Source of the DNA: Chitinophaga sp. CF118
Lineage (GTDB): Bacteria > Bacteroidota > Bacteroidia > Chitinophagales > Chitinophagaceae
Assembly: GCF_900112615.1 (NCBI RefSeq)
Contig: NZ_FOMK01000001.1
Span: 1,364,001-1,428,000 of the forward strand
Length of the DNA: 64,000 bases
Direction: 5' to 3'
The stretch's first letter is position 1; every line of letters starts with the position of its first letter. This document shows, one piece after another, positions 56,602 through 64,000 of the stretch. The notes under the pieces were generated by a model. That model was given only the letters and a program-made list of their open reading frames with translations, searched no databases and was not told the origin of the DNA. Position numbers and translations under genes: made by a program.

Positions 56602-57879
56602 TTATTTGCCGTACGGACATTTCTTATGGTCTATATGTTTATCAAAATCATCTCTGAAATATTTCAAGGCGCTTTGCAACGGTTCCATTGCTCCCGGAGC
56701 CAGTGCACAGAAGGTGTTACCGGGACCCAGGTATTGCGTGTGCATTTCCAATAATTCGATATCTTCCTTTCGCCCCTCTCCTTTCTCGAGAGAGAGTAAG
56801 ATTTTTTCTACCCAGGGTAACCCTTCGCGACAGGGAGTACACCATCCGCAGCTTTCCTGTGCAAAGAAATGTTGCAGGTTATGTACAAATCCAACGGGGC
56901 AGGTAGCATCGTCCATCACTATCATGGTTCCTGTACCTAAGCGGCTGCCTGCCGCAGCAACGGATTTGAAATCCATTTTAATATCCAGGTGCTGGGTAGT
57001 CAGAAAATCGGTAGACGCTCCTCCGGGTAACACACCTTTAAGCTTAAGTCCGGGTTTCATTCCTCCGGCATGTTCCTCTATCAGTTCCCGCATTGTAACA
57101 CCCATCGGAAGCTCCCATGCACCAGGCTTTTTCACCTTACCACTTACCCCATACACTTTTGTTCCACCATCTTCACTATAACTTAAACTTTTAAACCAGT
57201 CGGCACCGTTATTTACGATATGAGGAACACAACAAAGCGTTTCTACATTATTAACAATAGTAGGTTTGCCAAATAACCCGCTGATTTGCGGAAAAGGAGG
57301 TTTAGCCCTGGGCGTAGCACGTTTCCCTTCAAGCGCGTTCAATAATGCGGTTTCTTCCCCGCACATATACCGGCCCACACCTGTATGCAGATACATTTCC
57401 AGATGAAAGCCACTGCCCAGTATATTTTTTCCCAGGTATCCCGCATCATAGGCTTCCTGGATACTTTTTCTCAGAAAGGTGGCAGCTTTATGGTAAGCCC
57501 AGCGCAGAAATACATAAGAGATATCCGCCTGTATAGCATATGCCGCCAATATCATTCCTTCTATCAGCTGATGGGGATTACCTTCCAGCAGCAGCCGGTC
57601 TTTAAAAGTGCCCGGTTCCATTTCATCCGCATTCGTAATCAGATATTTTGGATGAGGCGCATTTTCGCCCATTGGTACCAGGCTCCATTTCATGCCGGTG
57701 CTGAAACCAGCACCACCACGGCCTTTCAGGTTGCTGTTCTGCACCAGCTTTTGCAGGTCAGCCGGCAGCATATCCTTGAGAACTTTGCGCAGGGCACCAT
57801 ATCCTCCCGTCATCTCATATTCTTTGAGATTAAGCGGCGGACGATCCGGATGAATATTACTGGTAAGCGGACGTTCCAT
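56602..57879 (-). CDS. nuoF: NADH-quinone oxidoreductase subunit F
   Basis: This is the NADH- and FMN-binding subunit where electrons enter complex I. It has 425 residues. The NADH-binding glycine loop GRGGAGF is at 53-59, the FMN region follows (YMCGEETALLNALEG at 171-185), and the N3 4Fe-4S ligands are Cys344, 347, 350 (ESCGWCTPCREG) and Cys391 (NTFCALAPGA). It is 5 nt downstream of nuoE. Confidence 0.97.
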   Translation of the reverse strand: MERPLTSNIHPDRPPLNLKEYEMTGGYGALRKVLKDMLPADLQKLVQNSNLKGRGGAGFSTGMKWSLVPMGENAPHPKYLITNADEMEPGTFKDRLLLEGNPHQLIEGMILAAYAIQADISYVFLRWAYHKAATFLRKSIQEAYDAGYLGKNILGSGFHLEMYLHTGVGRYMCGEETALLNALEGKRATPRAKPPFPQISGLFGKPTIVNNVETLCCVPHIVNNGADWFKSLSYSEDGGTKVYGVSGKVKKPGAWELPMGVTMRELIEEHAGGMKPGLKLKGVLPGGASTDFLTTQHLDIKMDFKSVAAAGSRLGTGTMIVMDDATCPVGFVHNLQHFFAQESCGWCTPCREGLPWVEKILLSLEKGEGRKEDIELLEMHTQYLGPGNTFCALAPGAMEPLQSALKYFRDDFDKHIDHKKCPYGK

Positions 57880-57884
57880 ATTTA

Positions 57885-58349
57885 TTAAGCGTATTTATTT
57901 AACATGTCATCCAGTTGTTCAACTGTTACATCTCTATATAGATCTTTATCAATTATCAAAGCAGGTGCATGATCACAGCAACCAAGGCAAACGTTGGGTA
58001 ACAGTGTGAACCGGTTATCGCTGCTTGTTTGTCCAAACCCGATGGACAGTTTATTTTGCAGTGCATTATATAATAAGCCGTATCCCATTATATAACAGGA
58101 GATGCTATCGCACAACAGGATTATGTGACGCCCTACCGGTTTGCGGAAAATGAGGTTGTAAAAGGTAGCCACGCTATCCACCTCCGCCGGACTAATTTCC
58201 AGGTGAGCCGCAATAGCTTCCACACTTTCATCACTTATCCAGCCGCGATGTTCCTGTACAATTTTGAGTGCTTCTATCACTGTTGCTTTTTTATAAGGCA
58301 CCAGCGATATCTCGTGATCGATAGCCTGAATTTCTGTTGCTGTCAGCAT
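57885..58349 (-). CDS. nuoE: NADH-quinone oxidoreductase subunit E
   Basis: This thioredoxin-fold 2Fe-2S subunit (cluster N1a) has 154 residues. The ligands are Cys80 and Cys85 (CDSISC) and Cys121 and Cys125 (CLGCCDHAP). An additional Cys124 lies next to the last ligand. The helical N-terminal domain includes HRGWISDESVEAIA and SVATFYNLIF. It is 15 nt after nuoCD. Confidence 0.96.
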   Translation of the reverse strand: MLTATEIQAIDHEISLVPYKKATVIEALKIVQEHRGWISDESVEAIAAHLEISPAEVDSVATFYNLIFRKPVGRHIILLCDSISCYIMGYGLLYNALQNKLSIGFGQTSSDNRFTLLPNVCLGCCDHAPALIIDKDLYRDVTVEQLDDMLNKYA

Positions 58350-58364
58350 AAAATTTATATTTTA

Positions 58365-60101
58365 TTACCTGTCTATATCGGCCAGTACATAATCAACACT
58401 TCCCAGTATGGAAAGTAGATCTGCCACCGTATAACCTTTACTGATATATGGCACCATCTGCATATGCGGGAATGAAGGAGTGCGTATCCGGGTGCGATAA
58501 GACATGGTATTACCATCGCTTATCAGGTAATAACTGTTCGCACCTTTTGTAGCCTCAATGCAGCTCATCGCCTCACCGGGAGGGATTACGGGGCCCCAGC
58601 TCACATTCAGGAAATGGGTTATCAATGTTTCAATGTCCTGCATGGTATGTTTTTTTATCGGAGGAGTTGTTAAGGGATGATCGGCCTTATAACTCCCTGC
58701 CGGCATATTTTTCAGACATTGTTCTATAATACGCAGGCTTTGCCGCATTTCTTCTACTCTAACAACGGAGCGATCGTAGCAATCGCCATTCTGTGCGATG
58801 GGGATATCAAAGTCAAACATCTCATATCCGGAGTAAGGGCGTTTTTTGCGGAAGTCCCATTCGAAGCCGCAGGCTCTTAAGCCAGGGCCTGTTACGCCCC
58901 ATTCGATAGCTTCTTCGAGGGTATAGATTCCTATACCTTTGGTACGCGCTTTAATAAGGCTGTTGCGCAGCACCATATTATTATATTGTTTGAGTTCTTT
59001 AGGGAAGTGGTCAACAAATTCTTTCACGAGTACTTCCCAGCCATTGGGCAGATCCTGTGCTACCCCACCGATGCGGAACCAGTTGGGATGCATACGGTCG
59101 CCGCAGATGGCTTCGATGATATCGAATATTTTTTCACGCTGGGTGAACATGTAGAACACGGGGGATAATTGTCCAAGGTCTTGCGCAAACGTACCGAACC
59201 AGACCAGGTGACTATTGATGCGGAACAATTCGCATAACATCACTCTTATTACTTTTACACGATCGGGCACTTTGATACCGGCCATTTGTTCTACAGACAG
59301 CAGGTAGGCCAGGTTATTCATCACACCACCCAGGTAGTCTACTCTGTCTGTATAAGGAATATAAGTATGCCAGCTTTGGCGTTCTCCCATTTTTTCTGCT
59401 CCGCGGTGATGGAAACCAATTTCCGGCACCGCATCTACAATTTCTTCTCCATCCAGTTGAAGGATGATACGTAATACGCCATGAGTACCGGGATGTTGTG
59501 GGCCTATATTAAGGAACATGAAATCGGCATCATCGCTATGTTGTTGCATTCCCCATTCTTCAGGTTTGAAGCGGAGAGCTTCCTGTTCTATATCATCTTT
59601 CTCATCCCAGTATTGAAACGGCCCCATTTCTGTAGCTCTCGCAGGATGCTCTTTACGGAGAGGATGACCTTTCCAGGTAGTTGGCATCAGGATGCGTTTC
59701 AGATAAGGATGGCCATCGAAGCGGATACCGAACATATCAAATACTTCGCGTTCGTACCAATTGGCATTTTTAAAGATGGAGGTGATGGAGGGGAGAGTTG
59801 GGTATTCTCCAAACAATGCAACTTTTAAGCGGATAAATTCATTCTGTTTAAAAGAAAAGAGGTGATAAACAACGGAGAAATCTGCCGGTGGCATATTCTC
59901 TTTTCGTGCCCGGTCCCGTTCGTCTATGCCACATAGATCGTACAGGAAAGGATGGCTTGATTTAAGGTGTTGGATAATTGACACGATGCTGTCTTTTCCG
60001 ACCCACAAGGTGAGTATTCCATCAACAGTAGGTTGCTGTTGGAATGCATCATTGCCGAATCGATATTGAAGATGCCCGAGTATGCTATTAGCATCCTGCA
60101 T
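58365..60101 (-). CDS. nuoCD: fused NADH-quinone oxidoreductase subunits C and D
   Basis: The protein has 578 residues. Residues 1 to about 180 are the NuoC (30-kDa) domain with [20 protein letters not shown] at 116-135 and [10 protein letters not shown]. Residues about 195-578 are the NuoD (49-kDa) domain with [11 protein letters not shown] at 198-208, then FHHRGAEK and ending [10 protein letters not shown]. Together with NuoB and NuoH, the D part forms the quinone-reduction site. C-D fusions are known from several bacterial groups, so this is not evidence of an error. It starts 44 nt after nuoB. Confidence 0.96.
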   Translation of the reverse strand: MQDANSILGHLQYRFGNDAFQQQPTVDGILTLWVGKDSIVSIIQHLKSSHPFLYDLCGIDERDRARKENMPPADFSVVYHLFSFKQNEFIRLKVALFGEYPTLPSITSIFKNANWYEREVFDMFGIRFDGHPYLKRILMPTTWKGHPLRKEHPARATEMGPFQYWDEKDDIEQEALRFKPEEWGMQQHSDDADFMFLNIGPQHPGTHGVLRIILQLDGEEIVDAVPEIGFHHRGAEKMGERQSWHTYIPYTDRVDYLGGVMNNLAYLLSVEQMAGIKVPDRVKVIRVMLCELFRINSHLVWFGTFAQDLGQLSPVFYMFTQREKIFDIIEAICGDRMHPNWFRIGGVAQDLPNGWEVLVKEFVDHFPKELKQYNNMVLRNSLIKARTKGIGIYTLEEAIEWGVTGPGLRACGFEWDFRKKRPYSGYEMFDFDIPIAQNGDCYDRSVVRVEEMRQSLRIIEQCLKNMPAGSYKADHPLTTPPIKKHTMQDIETLITHFLNVSWGPVIPPGEAMSCIEATKGANSYYLISDGNTMSYRTRIRTPSFPHMQMVPYISKGYTVADLLSILGSVDYVLADIDR

Positions 60102-60145
60102 ATGTTGTATCAGTTTTTAGGGTTCGTACTATACGTGAATTATAT

Positions 60146-60784
60146 TTATACTTCGTCTATTCCTTTAAAGTTGACCATATTCATTCTTTCTTCACGTTTT
60201 AGATCTTTCATAGATGGCTGATGAGGTTTTATTACACCTTGTTCGCCTATGGTCCAACTTAACGGACGTGCTTCTTTACCAACTGAATTACCGAGTAACA
60301 TGAGGCCCTGCATAAAGGCATCAGGTCTTGGGGGACAGCCAGGCACATATACATCTACCGGTAAGAATTTATCCACTCCCTGCACAACGCTGTAGATATC
60401 ATACATTCCACCGCTATTGGCACAACTACCCATAGATATCACCCATCTGGGTTCCATCATTTGTTCGTGTAGCCGTTTTATGATTGGCACCATTTTAATA
60501 AAGACGGTGCCAGCTATCACCATTACATCTGCTTCACGTGGAGTACCCCGGATCACTTCTGCACCGAATCTTGCCACGTCATATTTACTGGTGATACTGG
60601 TAGCCATTTCGACGAAGCAACAGCTAAGTCCAAAATGAAAGGGCCACATAGAATTTTTACGGCCCCAGGCCACAAGATCCTGTACAGTGGTTAACATAAT
60701 GCTTTTGCTGACGGTCTCTTCCATGCTACCGCTTCCTGAGATGTGTCCGGTTTGGTCACCAGGGTTACTTAACCACCATTTCAT
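60146..60784 (-). CDS. nuoB: NADH-quinone oxidoreductase subunit B
   Basis: This subunit carries cluster N2, the last Fe-S centre before quinone. It has 212 residues. The ligands are Cys55 and Cys56 (LSCCFVEM), Cys121 ([12 protein letters not shown]) and Cys150 (VPGCPPRPD). The ATG at 60,782-60,784 gives a 20-nt overlap with nuoA; Met21 or Met30 are possible alternative starts just outside the overlap. The C-terminal tail after about residue 180 is longer than the minimal core. Confidence 0.95.
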   Translation of the reverse strand: MKWWLSNPGDQTGHISGSGSMEETVSKSIMLTTVQDLVAWGRKNSMWPFHFGLSCCFVEMATSITSKYDVARFGAEVIRGTPREADVMVIAGTVFIKMVPIIKRLHEQMMEPRWVISMGSCANSGGMYDIYSVVQGVDKFLPVDVYVPGCPPRPDAFMQGLMLLGNSVGKEARPLSWTIGEQGVIKPHQPSMKDLKREERMNMVNFKGIDEV

Positions 60785-61232
60785 TTTTATCTTGTTTTAG
60801 TTTGTAAGCTTTTAGTATTTTTTTGGTATCGGCGCCAATGTTCAATGCGCCTATTCCCCATTCGTAAACCAATACTACAGCCAGCTGACCGATGAACAGG
60901 GCAGCACCTAAGTAACCAGGCCATCCTAATTCATAAAATCCTACAGCCCATAACATAAGGAATACTGCTTCCACATCGAAGATCACAAAGAGCATAGCTA
61001 CCAGGTAGAATTGTGCGGAGAACCGGAGGCGTGCAGTTCCTGATTGTTCAATACCTCCTTCGTAGGGTTTATTGGTAGCCCGGTCATTATGATGTTGTCC
61101 AAGTACATAGGACAGTAAAAGGATGGCGCCCAAAAGTATTACTACCAGGCAAGCATATAGCAATAGAGGCCATAAGGGAATACCGTGAATTTCGTTTCCC
61201 ATAACGCAAATATTTTCTTGAGATGAATACAT
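60765..61232 (-). CDS. nuoA: NADH-quinone oxidoreductase subunit A
   Basis: This is a small membrane subunit with three transmembrane helices. The signature runs from [17 protein letters not shown] to [15 protein letters not shown]. The frame allows an ATG at 61,230-61,232 (155 residues) or at 61,200-61,202 (145 residues, MGNEIHG). The upstream ATG lies inside a perfect 10-bp inverted repeat, so the internal start is a serious alternative. It is the first gene of the 13-gene nuo operon. Confidence 0.94.
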   Translation of the reverse strand: MYSSQENICVMGNEIHGIPLWPLLLYACLVVILLGAILLLSYVLGQHHNDRATNKPYEGGIEQSGTARLRFSAQFYLVAMLFVIFDVEAVFLMLWAVGFYELGWPGYLGAALFIGQLAVVLVYEWGIGALNIGADTKKILKAYKLKQDKNEMVVK

Positions 61233-61244
61233 GCGTATTCATCT
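61221..61244. promoter_or_regulatory. perfect inverted repeat at the 5' end of the nuo operon
   Basis: The arms AGATGAATAC (61,221-61,230) and GTATTCATCT (61,235-61,244) are exact reverse complements separated by ATGC. The structure spans the upstream candidate ATG of nuoA and lies 18 nt before the internal candidate ATG. It could be a protein operator or an mRNA hairpin affecting nuoA translation. The repeat is seen directly; its role is inferred. Confidence 0.6.
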
Positions 61245-61328
61245 TTCATGCAAAAGAGAAAATGATTTCAATTCCAGTCTGTTGATAAATTGGGCGCAGA
61301 TTGAGTACAGTCTTTCGTAATAACGTGC

Positions 61329-61760
61329 TTAGCTAACGATGTAATGTTCCAGGTTCTTAATAATAAAGTCTTTATTGTCGTTTACATACTTTACGATATC
61401 ACCGATAGAGATTATACCTATCAGTTTATCGTTTTCCATAACGGGGAGATGGCGGATGAACTTATTCGTCATCAATTGCATGCAGTCTTCAATTTTTGTA
61501 TCAGGAGCAACAAATACCGGGCTGTCAATCATAATATCCCGTACCAGTGTTTCTTTAGATGAGCGTCCTTTTAAGACAACTTTGCGTGCATAATCCCTTT
61601 CAGTGAATAGACCTTCTAATTTTCCAATTTCGTCTACTACTACCAGTGCGCCTAAATTCTTTTCTTCGAGTAATTCTAATGCTTCGTACACAGTGCATGT
61701 GATGCAGATTGTGTAAATCAAATTTCCCTTTAATTGCAGGATATTTCTAACCGTATCCAT
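61329..61760 (-). CDS. CBS-pair domain protein
   Basis: The protein has 143 residues consisting of two CBS motifs (about residues 10-65 and 78-135) and nothing else. Typical segments are TVYEALELLEEKNLGALVVV, GLFTERDYARKVVL, IMIDSPVFVAPDTKIEDCMQ and FIRHLPVMENDKLIGIISIG. CBS pairs bind adenine nucleotides and act as energy sensors; a partner cannot be named. It is on the same strand as and upstream of nuoA, 96 nt away, but probably a separate unit. Confidence 0.92.
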   Translation of the reverse strand: MDTVRNILQLKGNLIYTICITCTVYEALELLEEKNLGALVVVDEIGKLEGLFTERDYARKVVLKGRSSKETLVRDIMIDSPVFVAPDTKIEDCMQLMTNKFIRHLPVMENDKLIGIISIGDIVKYVNDNKDFIIKNLEHYIVS

Positions 61761-61934
61761 AGCAAAAGGCTTTTAGTGAAGAGTTCTATTAAGTTAGGAC
61801 TATTTTTGTTAATAACCTAAGTTTGGCTGCGGAAAGCAAATTTTATTAGGCACTCTTGTCCTTTCTGTTGCTAATTCCCCGGTCGATAATCTACTCCTTT
61901 AATTATACATACAACGAATTCCTTTGTTTATCCA

Positions 61935-61965
61935 TTGAAATATATTTTTTTATAAAATAGCTTTG
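61935..61965 (+). promoter_or_regulatory. Bacteroidota-type promoter for the MBL-fold gene
   Basis: TTG at 61,935-61,937 is followed by 20 nt and then TAGCTTTG at 61,958-61,965, which fits the -33 TTG and -7 TAnnTTTG consensus of Bacteroidota. The expected transcript start near 61,972 would give a leader of about 43 nt before the ATG at 62,015. Confidence 0.6.
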
Positions 61966-62014
61966 GAGTGTATACATAGTCGCGATACAAAAAGTAATTT
62001 CAGATTTTAAAATT

Positions 62015-62797
62015 ATGAATATAACTGTTACCCATATTGACACCGCCTGTATTCTATTGGAAATTGATGGATATAGAATAATGACCGATCCTACCCTGGA
62101 CAATGCTGGCCAGTTTTATTATCATGGTTACGGTGCTGCATCCCGCAAAACAGAAAATCCCGCTTATCCTATTACCGGAATAAATAATATCGATCTTATA
62201 CTATTGAGCCATCATCAACATAAAGATAATTTCGACAACAATGGGAAATCCTTTACGAAGAATGTAGCCAATGTAATTTCTACAAAAAATGCCAGTAAAG
62301 CATTATCCGGAGTTATAGGATTGGACAACTGGCAAACACAAAAAATCGAAACTGATAAAATTAAGAATTTAAGGATAACCGCTACTCCGGCCCAACATCA
62401 TCCCGGGTGGATACCGGAATTTATCTCCGGTAAGGTTATAGGATTTATAATAGAATTTGATGGCCAGGAAAATGGAGTTATTTATATTTCCGGAGATACT
62501 GTTTATTTTAAAGGTATAGATGAAGTTGCCAAAAGATATAAAATTGATGTTGGTATTTTCCATGTTGGTTCTGTTCAATTCCGTTATCTCACAGGATTTG
62601 GACAATATACCATGGACAGTAAAGACCTCATAAAAGCTGTTAATGTTTTAAATCCGAATAAAGTAATCCCCATACATCACAAAGGATGGACCCACTTTAA
62701 AGAAAAAGAAGCCCGATTAAGAGAATCCTTACTCACAAATGTTTCTACCAGGGACAGGACGATATTCCTAAAATCAGGAGAGCCTGCGGGAATTTAA
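62015..62797 (+). CDS. MBL-fold metal-dependent hydrolase
   Basis: The protein has 260 residues of the metallo-beta-lactamase superfamily, closest in layout to UlaG/L-ascorbate-6-phosphate lactonase-like proteins. It starts with THIDTACILLEIDGYRIMTDP. The metal motif is SHHQHKDN at 65-72, so His67, His69 and Asp71 are kept but the final His of HxHxDH is Asn72. Other likely ligands are His in TPAQHHPG, Asp in ISGDTVYF and His in IPIHHKG. The substrate is unknown. It is a single gene with its own promoter. Confidence 0.88.
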   Translation: MNITVTHIDTACILLEIDGYRIMTDPTLDNAGQFYYHGYGAASRKTENPAYPITGINNIDLILLSHHQHKDNFDNNGKSFTKNVANVISTKNASKALSGVIGLDNWQTQKIETDKIKNLRITATPAQHHPGWIPEFISGKVIGFIIEFDGQENGVIYISGDTVYFKGIDEVAKRYKIDVGIFHVGSVQFRYLTGFGQYTMDSKDLIKAVNVLNPNKVIPIHHKGWTHFKEKEARLRESLLTNVSTRDRTIFLKSGEPAGI

Positions 62798-62863
62798 AAT
62801 AATACTTAACTCCCGGAAAGATATAGGACAGTTCTTAGTAAGAAGCACCTTGCGCCGGAGATT

Positions 62864-62949
62864 GACAGGTGGTTGGTAGGGGTTTGGTCAGATTTGCCTG
62901 ATCTAACACCGACCAACCACCTATCAACCACCTATCAATCACCTATCAA
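62864..62949. repeat. inverted repeat followed by three 11-bp tandem repeats
   Basis: The arm GACAGGTGGTTGGT (62,864-62,877) pairs with ACCAACCACCTATC (62,912-62,925) over 14 positions with one G-T type mismatch, leaving a 34-nt loop. The right arm runs into three tandem units of CCACCTATCAA at 62,917-62,927, 62,928-62,938 and 62,939-62,949 (the last starts with T). It lies between the convergent MBL and DinB genes. There is no T-tract, so it is not an ordinary terminator. Confidence 0.75.
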
Positions 62950-63005
62950 CCCTGGAAGTCACCCCGAACTCTCCCCGAAGTTAATATCAACTCTCCTCTC
63001 ACTTA

Positions 63006-63548
63006 CTACTTAACTCCTTTGGCAGAATCCCAGTTTCCTGCCAGTTTTCTAATGTAGAGAATTTGGCCCGTATGGTAGGCATTATGGGCGCTTATATGGG
63101 CAATAATAGAATACCACGATTGCAGCTTTGCTTCATCTGCCTGTTTAATGGCCTCTTCCCAATCTTTCATAACCTGATCCAATTGCTGAACGGTACCAGT
63201 CCAGGAAGCTTCGGTAAAGGCAACGAATGTTTCATTATTGTTTCCATCAAAGGCTGCTGGTTTTCTTCCATAAAACTTATCCAGCTCCTGCTTGTTCCAA
63301 AATAACAGATGGTAAGCCAACTGACCAATAGAATGGCTGGAATCTGAAGGCTTCCACATAGCCTCCTTCGCTGTAAGACCTTCGAGACCTTTCATAACAG
63401 GAACAAACCAGTCCTGTTGATTCCAGGTAGTCTTTAACTGTTCCAGTAATATGGATTTAAGCGTAGGCGGCGGCGTTGCCGGGCTATTGACCTGCCCGCT
63501 GGCAGTCAGGGAGCACATCAGGCTGAACAGGAGAATGTACTTTGGCAT
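63006..63548 (-). CDS. DinB-family protein with signal peptide
   Basis: The protein has 180 residues from the ATG at 63,546-63,548; a TTG two codons upstream is also possible. Residues 1-19 (MPKYILLFSLMCSLTASGQ) look like a Sec signal peptide, so it is likely exported. The rest is a DinB four-helix bundle with metal-binding His candidates in QLAYHLLFW and in AHISAHNAYHTGQILYIRK (HxxxH). The DinB fold is shared by metal-dependent thiol transferases and many uncharacterised proteins; no specific function is assigned. Confidence 0.88.
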   Translation of the reverse strand: MPKYILLFSLMCSLTASGQVNSPATPPPTLKSILLEQLKTTWNQQDWFVPVMKGLEGLTAKEAMWKPSDSSHSIGQLAYHLLFWNKQELDKFYGRKPAAFDGNNNETFVAFTEASWTGTVQQLDQVMKDWEEAIKQADEAKLQSWYSIIAHISAHNAYHTGQILYIRKLAGNWDSAKGVK

Positions 63549-63734
63549 ATACAATGGTTTAAATTTTATACCTACTAAAGATAACCTGTTTACACCCGGA
63601 TTTAGCCTGGACTGAACTTTATTAATCAGCTTTTGTTTTTAAGTTAACAGCAGATGTGTGGAGACCAGCAACCACTTAAAAAACGGGGCGCACCGAAAAG
63701 CCATACGAGTAGGAGAAAGTTAAACTTATAAATT

Positions 63735-64000
63735 ATGCCTAAATATGTAATTGAACGGGAAATTCCCGGAGCAGGAAAATTTACTGCCGAACAATTAAAA
63801 GGCATTTCTCAAACTTCTTGTGGAGTGCTAAGTAATATGGGGACACAAATTCAATGGGTCCATAGTTATGTAACAGGCGACAAAATTTATTGCGTTTATA
63901 TTGCGCCAAATGAGGAAATGGTACGTGAACATGCAAAACAAGGAGGTTTTCCTGCAAATTCTGTAAGTGAGGTAGCTGCTATCATTGATCCTACAACGGC
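63735..64000 (+). CDS. DUF4242-family protein (5' part, runs off right edge)
   Basis: There are 88 complete codons from the ATG at 63,735 with a GGAG-type sequence about 20 nt upstream. The visible protein begins MPKYVIEREIPGAGK and continues with WVHSYVTGDKIYCVYIAPNE, EHAKQGGFPANSV and IIDPTT, the pattern of the DUF4242 (SCO4226-like, nickel-binding) family. The family is about this long, so only a few residues are probably missing. The function is unknown. Confidence 0.88.
   Translation, partial: MPKYVIEREIPGAGKFTAEQLKGISQTSCGVLSNMGTQIQWVHSYVTGDKIYCVYIAPNEEMVREHAKQGGFPANSVSEVAAIIDPTT

Noticed and set aside
58365..60101. Fusion of nuoC and nuoD as an assembly error
   Set aside because: Such fusions are natural in several bacterial lineages, and both domains are complete and in frame.
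60765..60784. 20-nt overlap of nuoA and nuoB as a special feature
   Set aside because: It depends on the first ATG of nuoB; internal Met codons are available, and short overlaps are common in this operon.
1..64000. CRISPR arrays, tRNA or rRNA genes, insertion sequences
   Set aside because: I saw no regularly spaced direct repeats of suitable length, no recognisable tRNA or rRNA segments and no transposase.

Overview
The window comes from a Bacteroidota chromosome, most likely Chitinophaga or a close relative in the Chitinophagaceae. This is inferred from the gene types, the AT-rich intergenic DNA, a Bacteroidota-type promoter (TTG, 20 nt, TAGCTTTG) before the MBL-fold gene, and the LytS/LytTR regulatory pair. 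No 16S gene or other direct species marker is present, so the genus is a guess.

Positions 1-42,504, all on the minus strand, hold most of a giant trans-acyltransferase modular polyketide synthase. It consists of three consecutive proteins of 2,573, 5,911 and at least 5,678 residues; the last runs off the left edge. Read in biosynthetic order (right to left) they encode: an adaptor-GNAT-ACP loading module; M1 KS-DH-KR-ACP; M2 KS | DH-KR-ACP; M3 KS-KR-cMT-ACP; M4 KS-DH-KR-ACP with a Ser-to-Ala change in the KR active site; M5 KS-ACP-ACP; M6 KS-DH-KR | cMT-ACP; M7 KS-KR-ACP; M8 KS-KR-ACP; M9 KS-ACP-ACP-ER; M10 KS-DH-KR-ACP; and the start of M11, a strongly divergent KS. Bars mark protein boundaries. 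No acyltransferase, thioesterase, HMG-CoA-synthase cassette or tailoring enzyme lies inside the window, so the malonyl-loading AT and the end of the line must be encoded elsewhere, probably to the left. I do not recognise the product. A GNAT starter differs from the hydroxybenzoate starter of elansolid, the well-known Chitinophaga trans-AT product.

A 519-bp AT-rich intergenic region separates the synthase from a divergently transcribed LytS-type histidine kinase and LytTR response regulator (43,024-44,816). These are the obvious candidates for local control. Three small minus-strand housekeeping-type genes follow: an ACT-domain protein, a 6-phosphogluconate/3-hydroxyisobutyrate dehydrogenase-like reductase and an SRPBCC protein.

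Positions 46,765-61,232 hold a complete, tightly packed nuoABCDEFGHIJKLMN operon for respiratory complex I on the minus strand, with nuoC and nuoD fused. All expected Fe-S ligands that I could check are present, including the extra N7 cluster of NuoG. The right end carries a CBS-pair protein, an MBL-fold hydrolase with a recognisable promoter, a small repeat/hairpin region, a DinB-family protein with a signal peptide, and the 5' part of a DUF4242 gene.

The parts most worth a second look are the in-frame stop that splits one DH domain between two proteins, the KR with its catalytic Ser replaced, the tandem-ACP modules (one carrying an ER with no visible source of substrate), and the divergent KS at the left edge.
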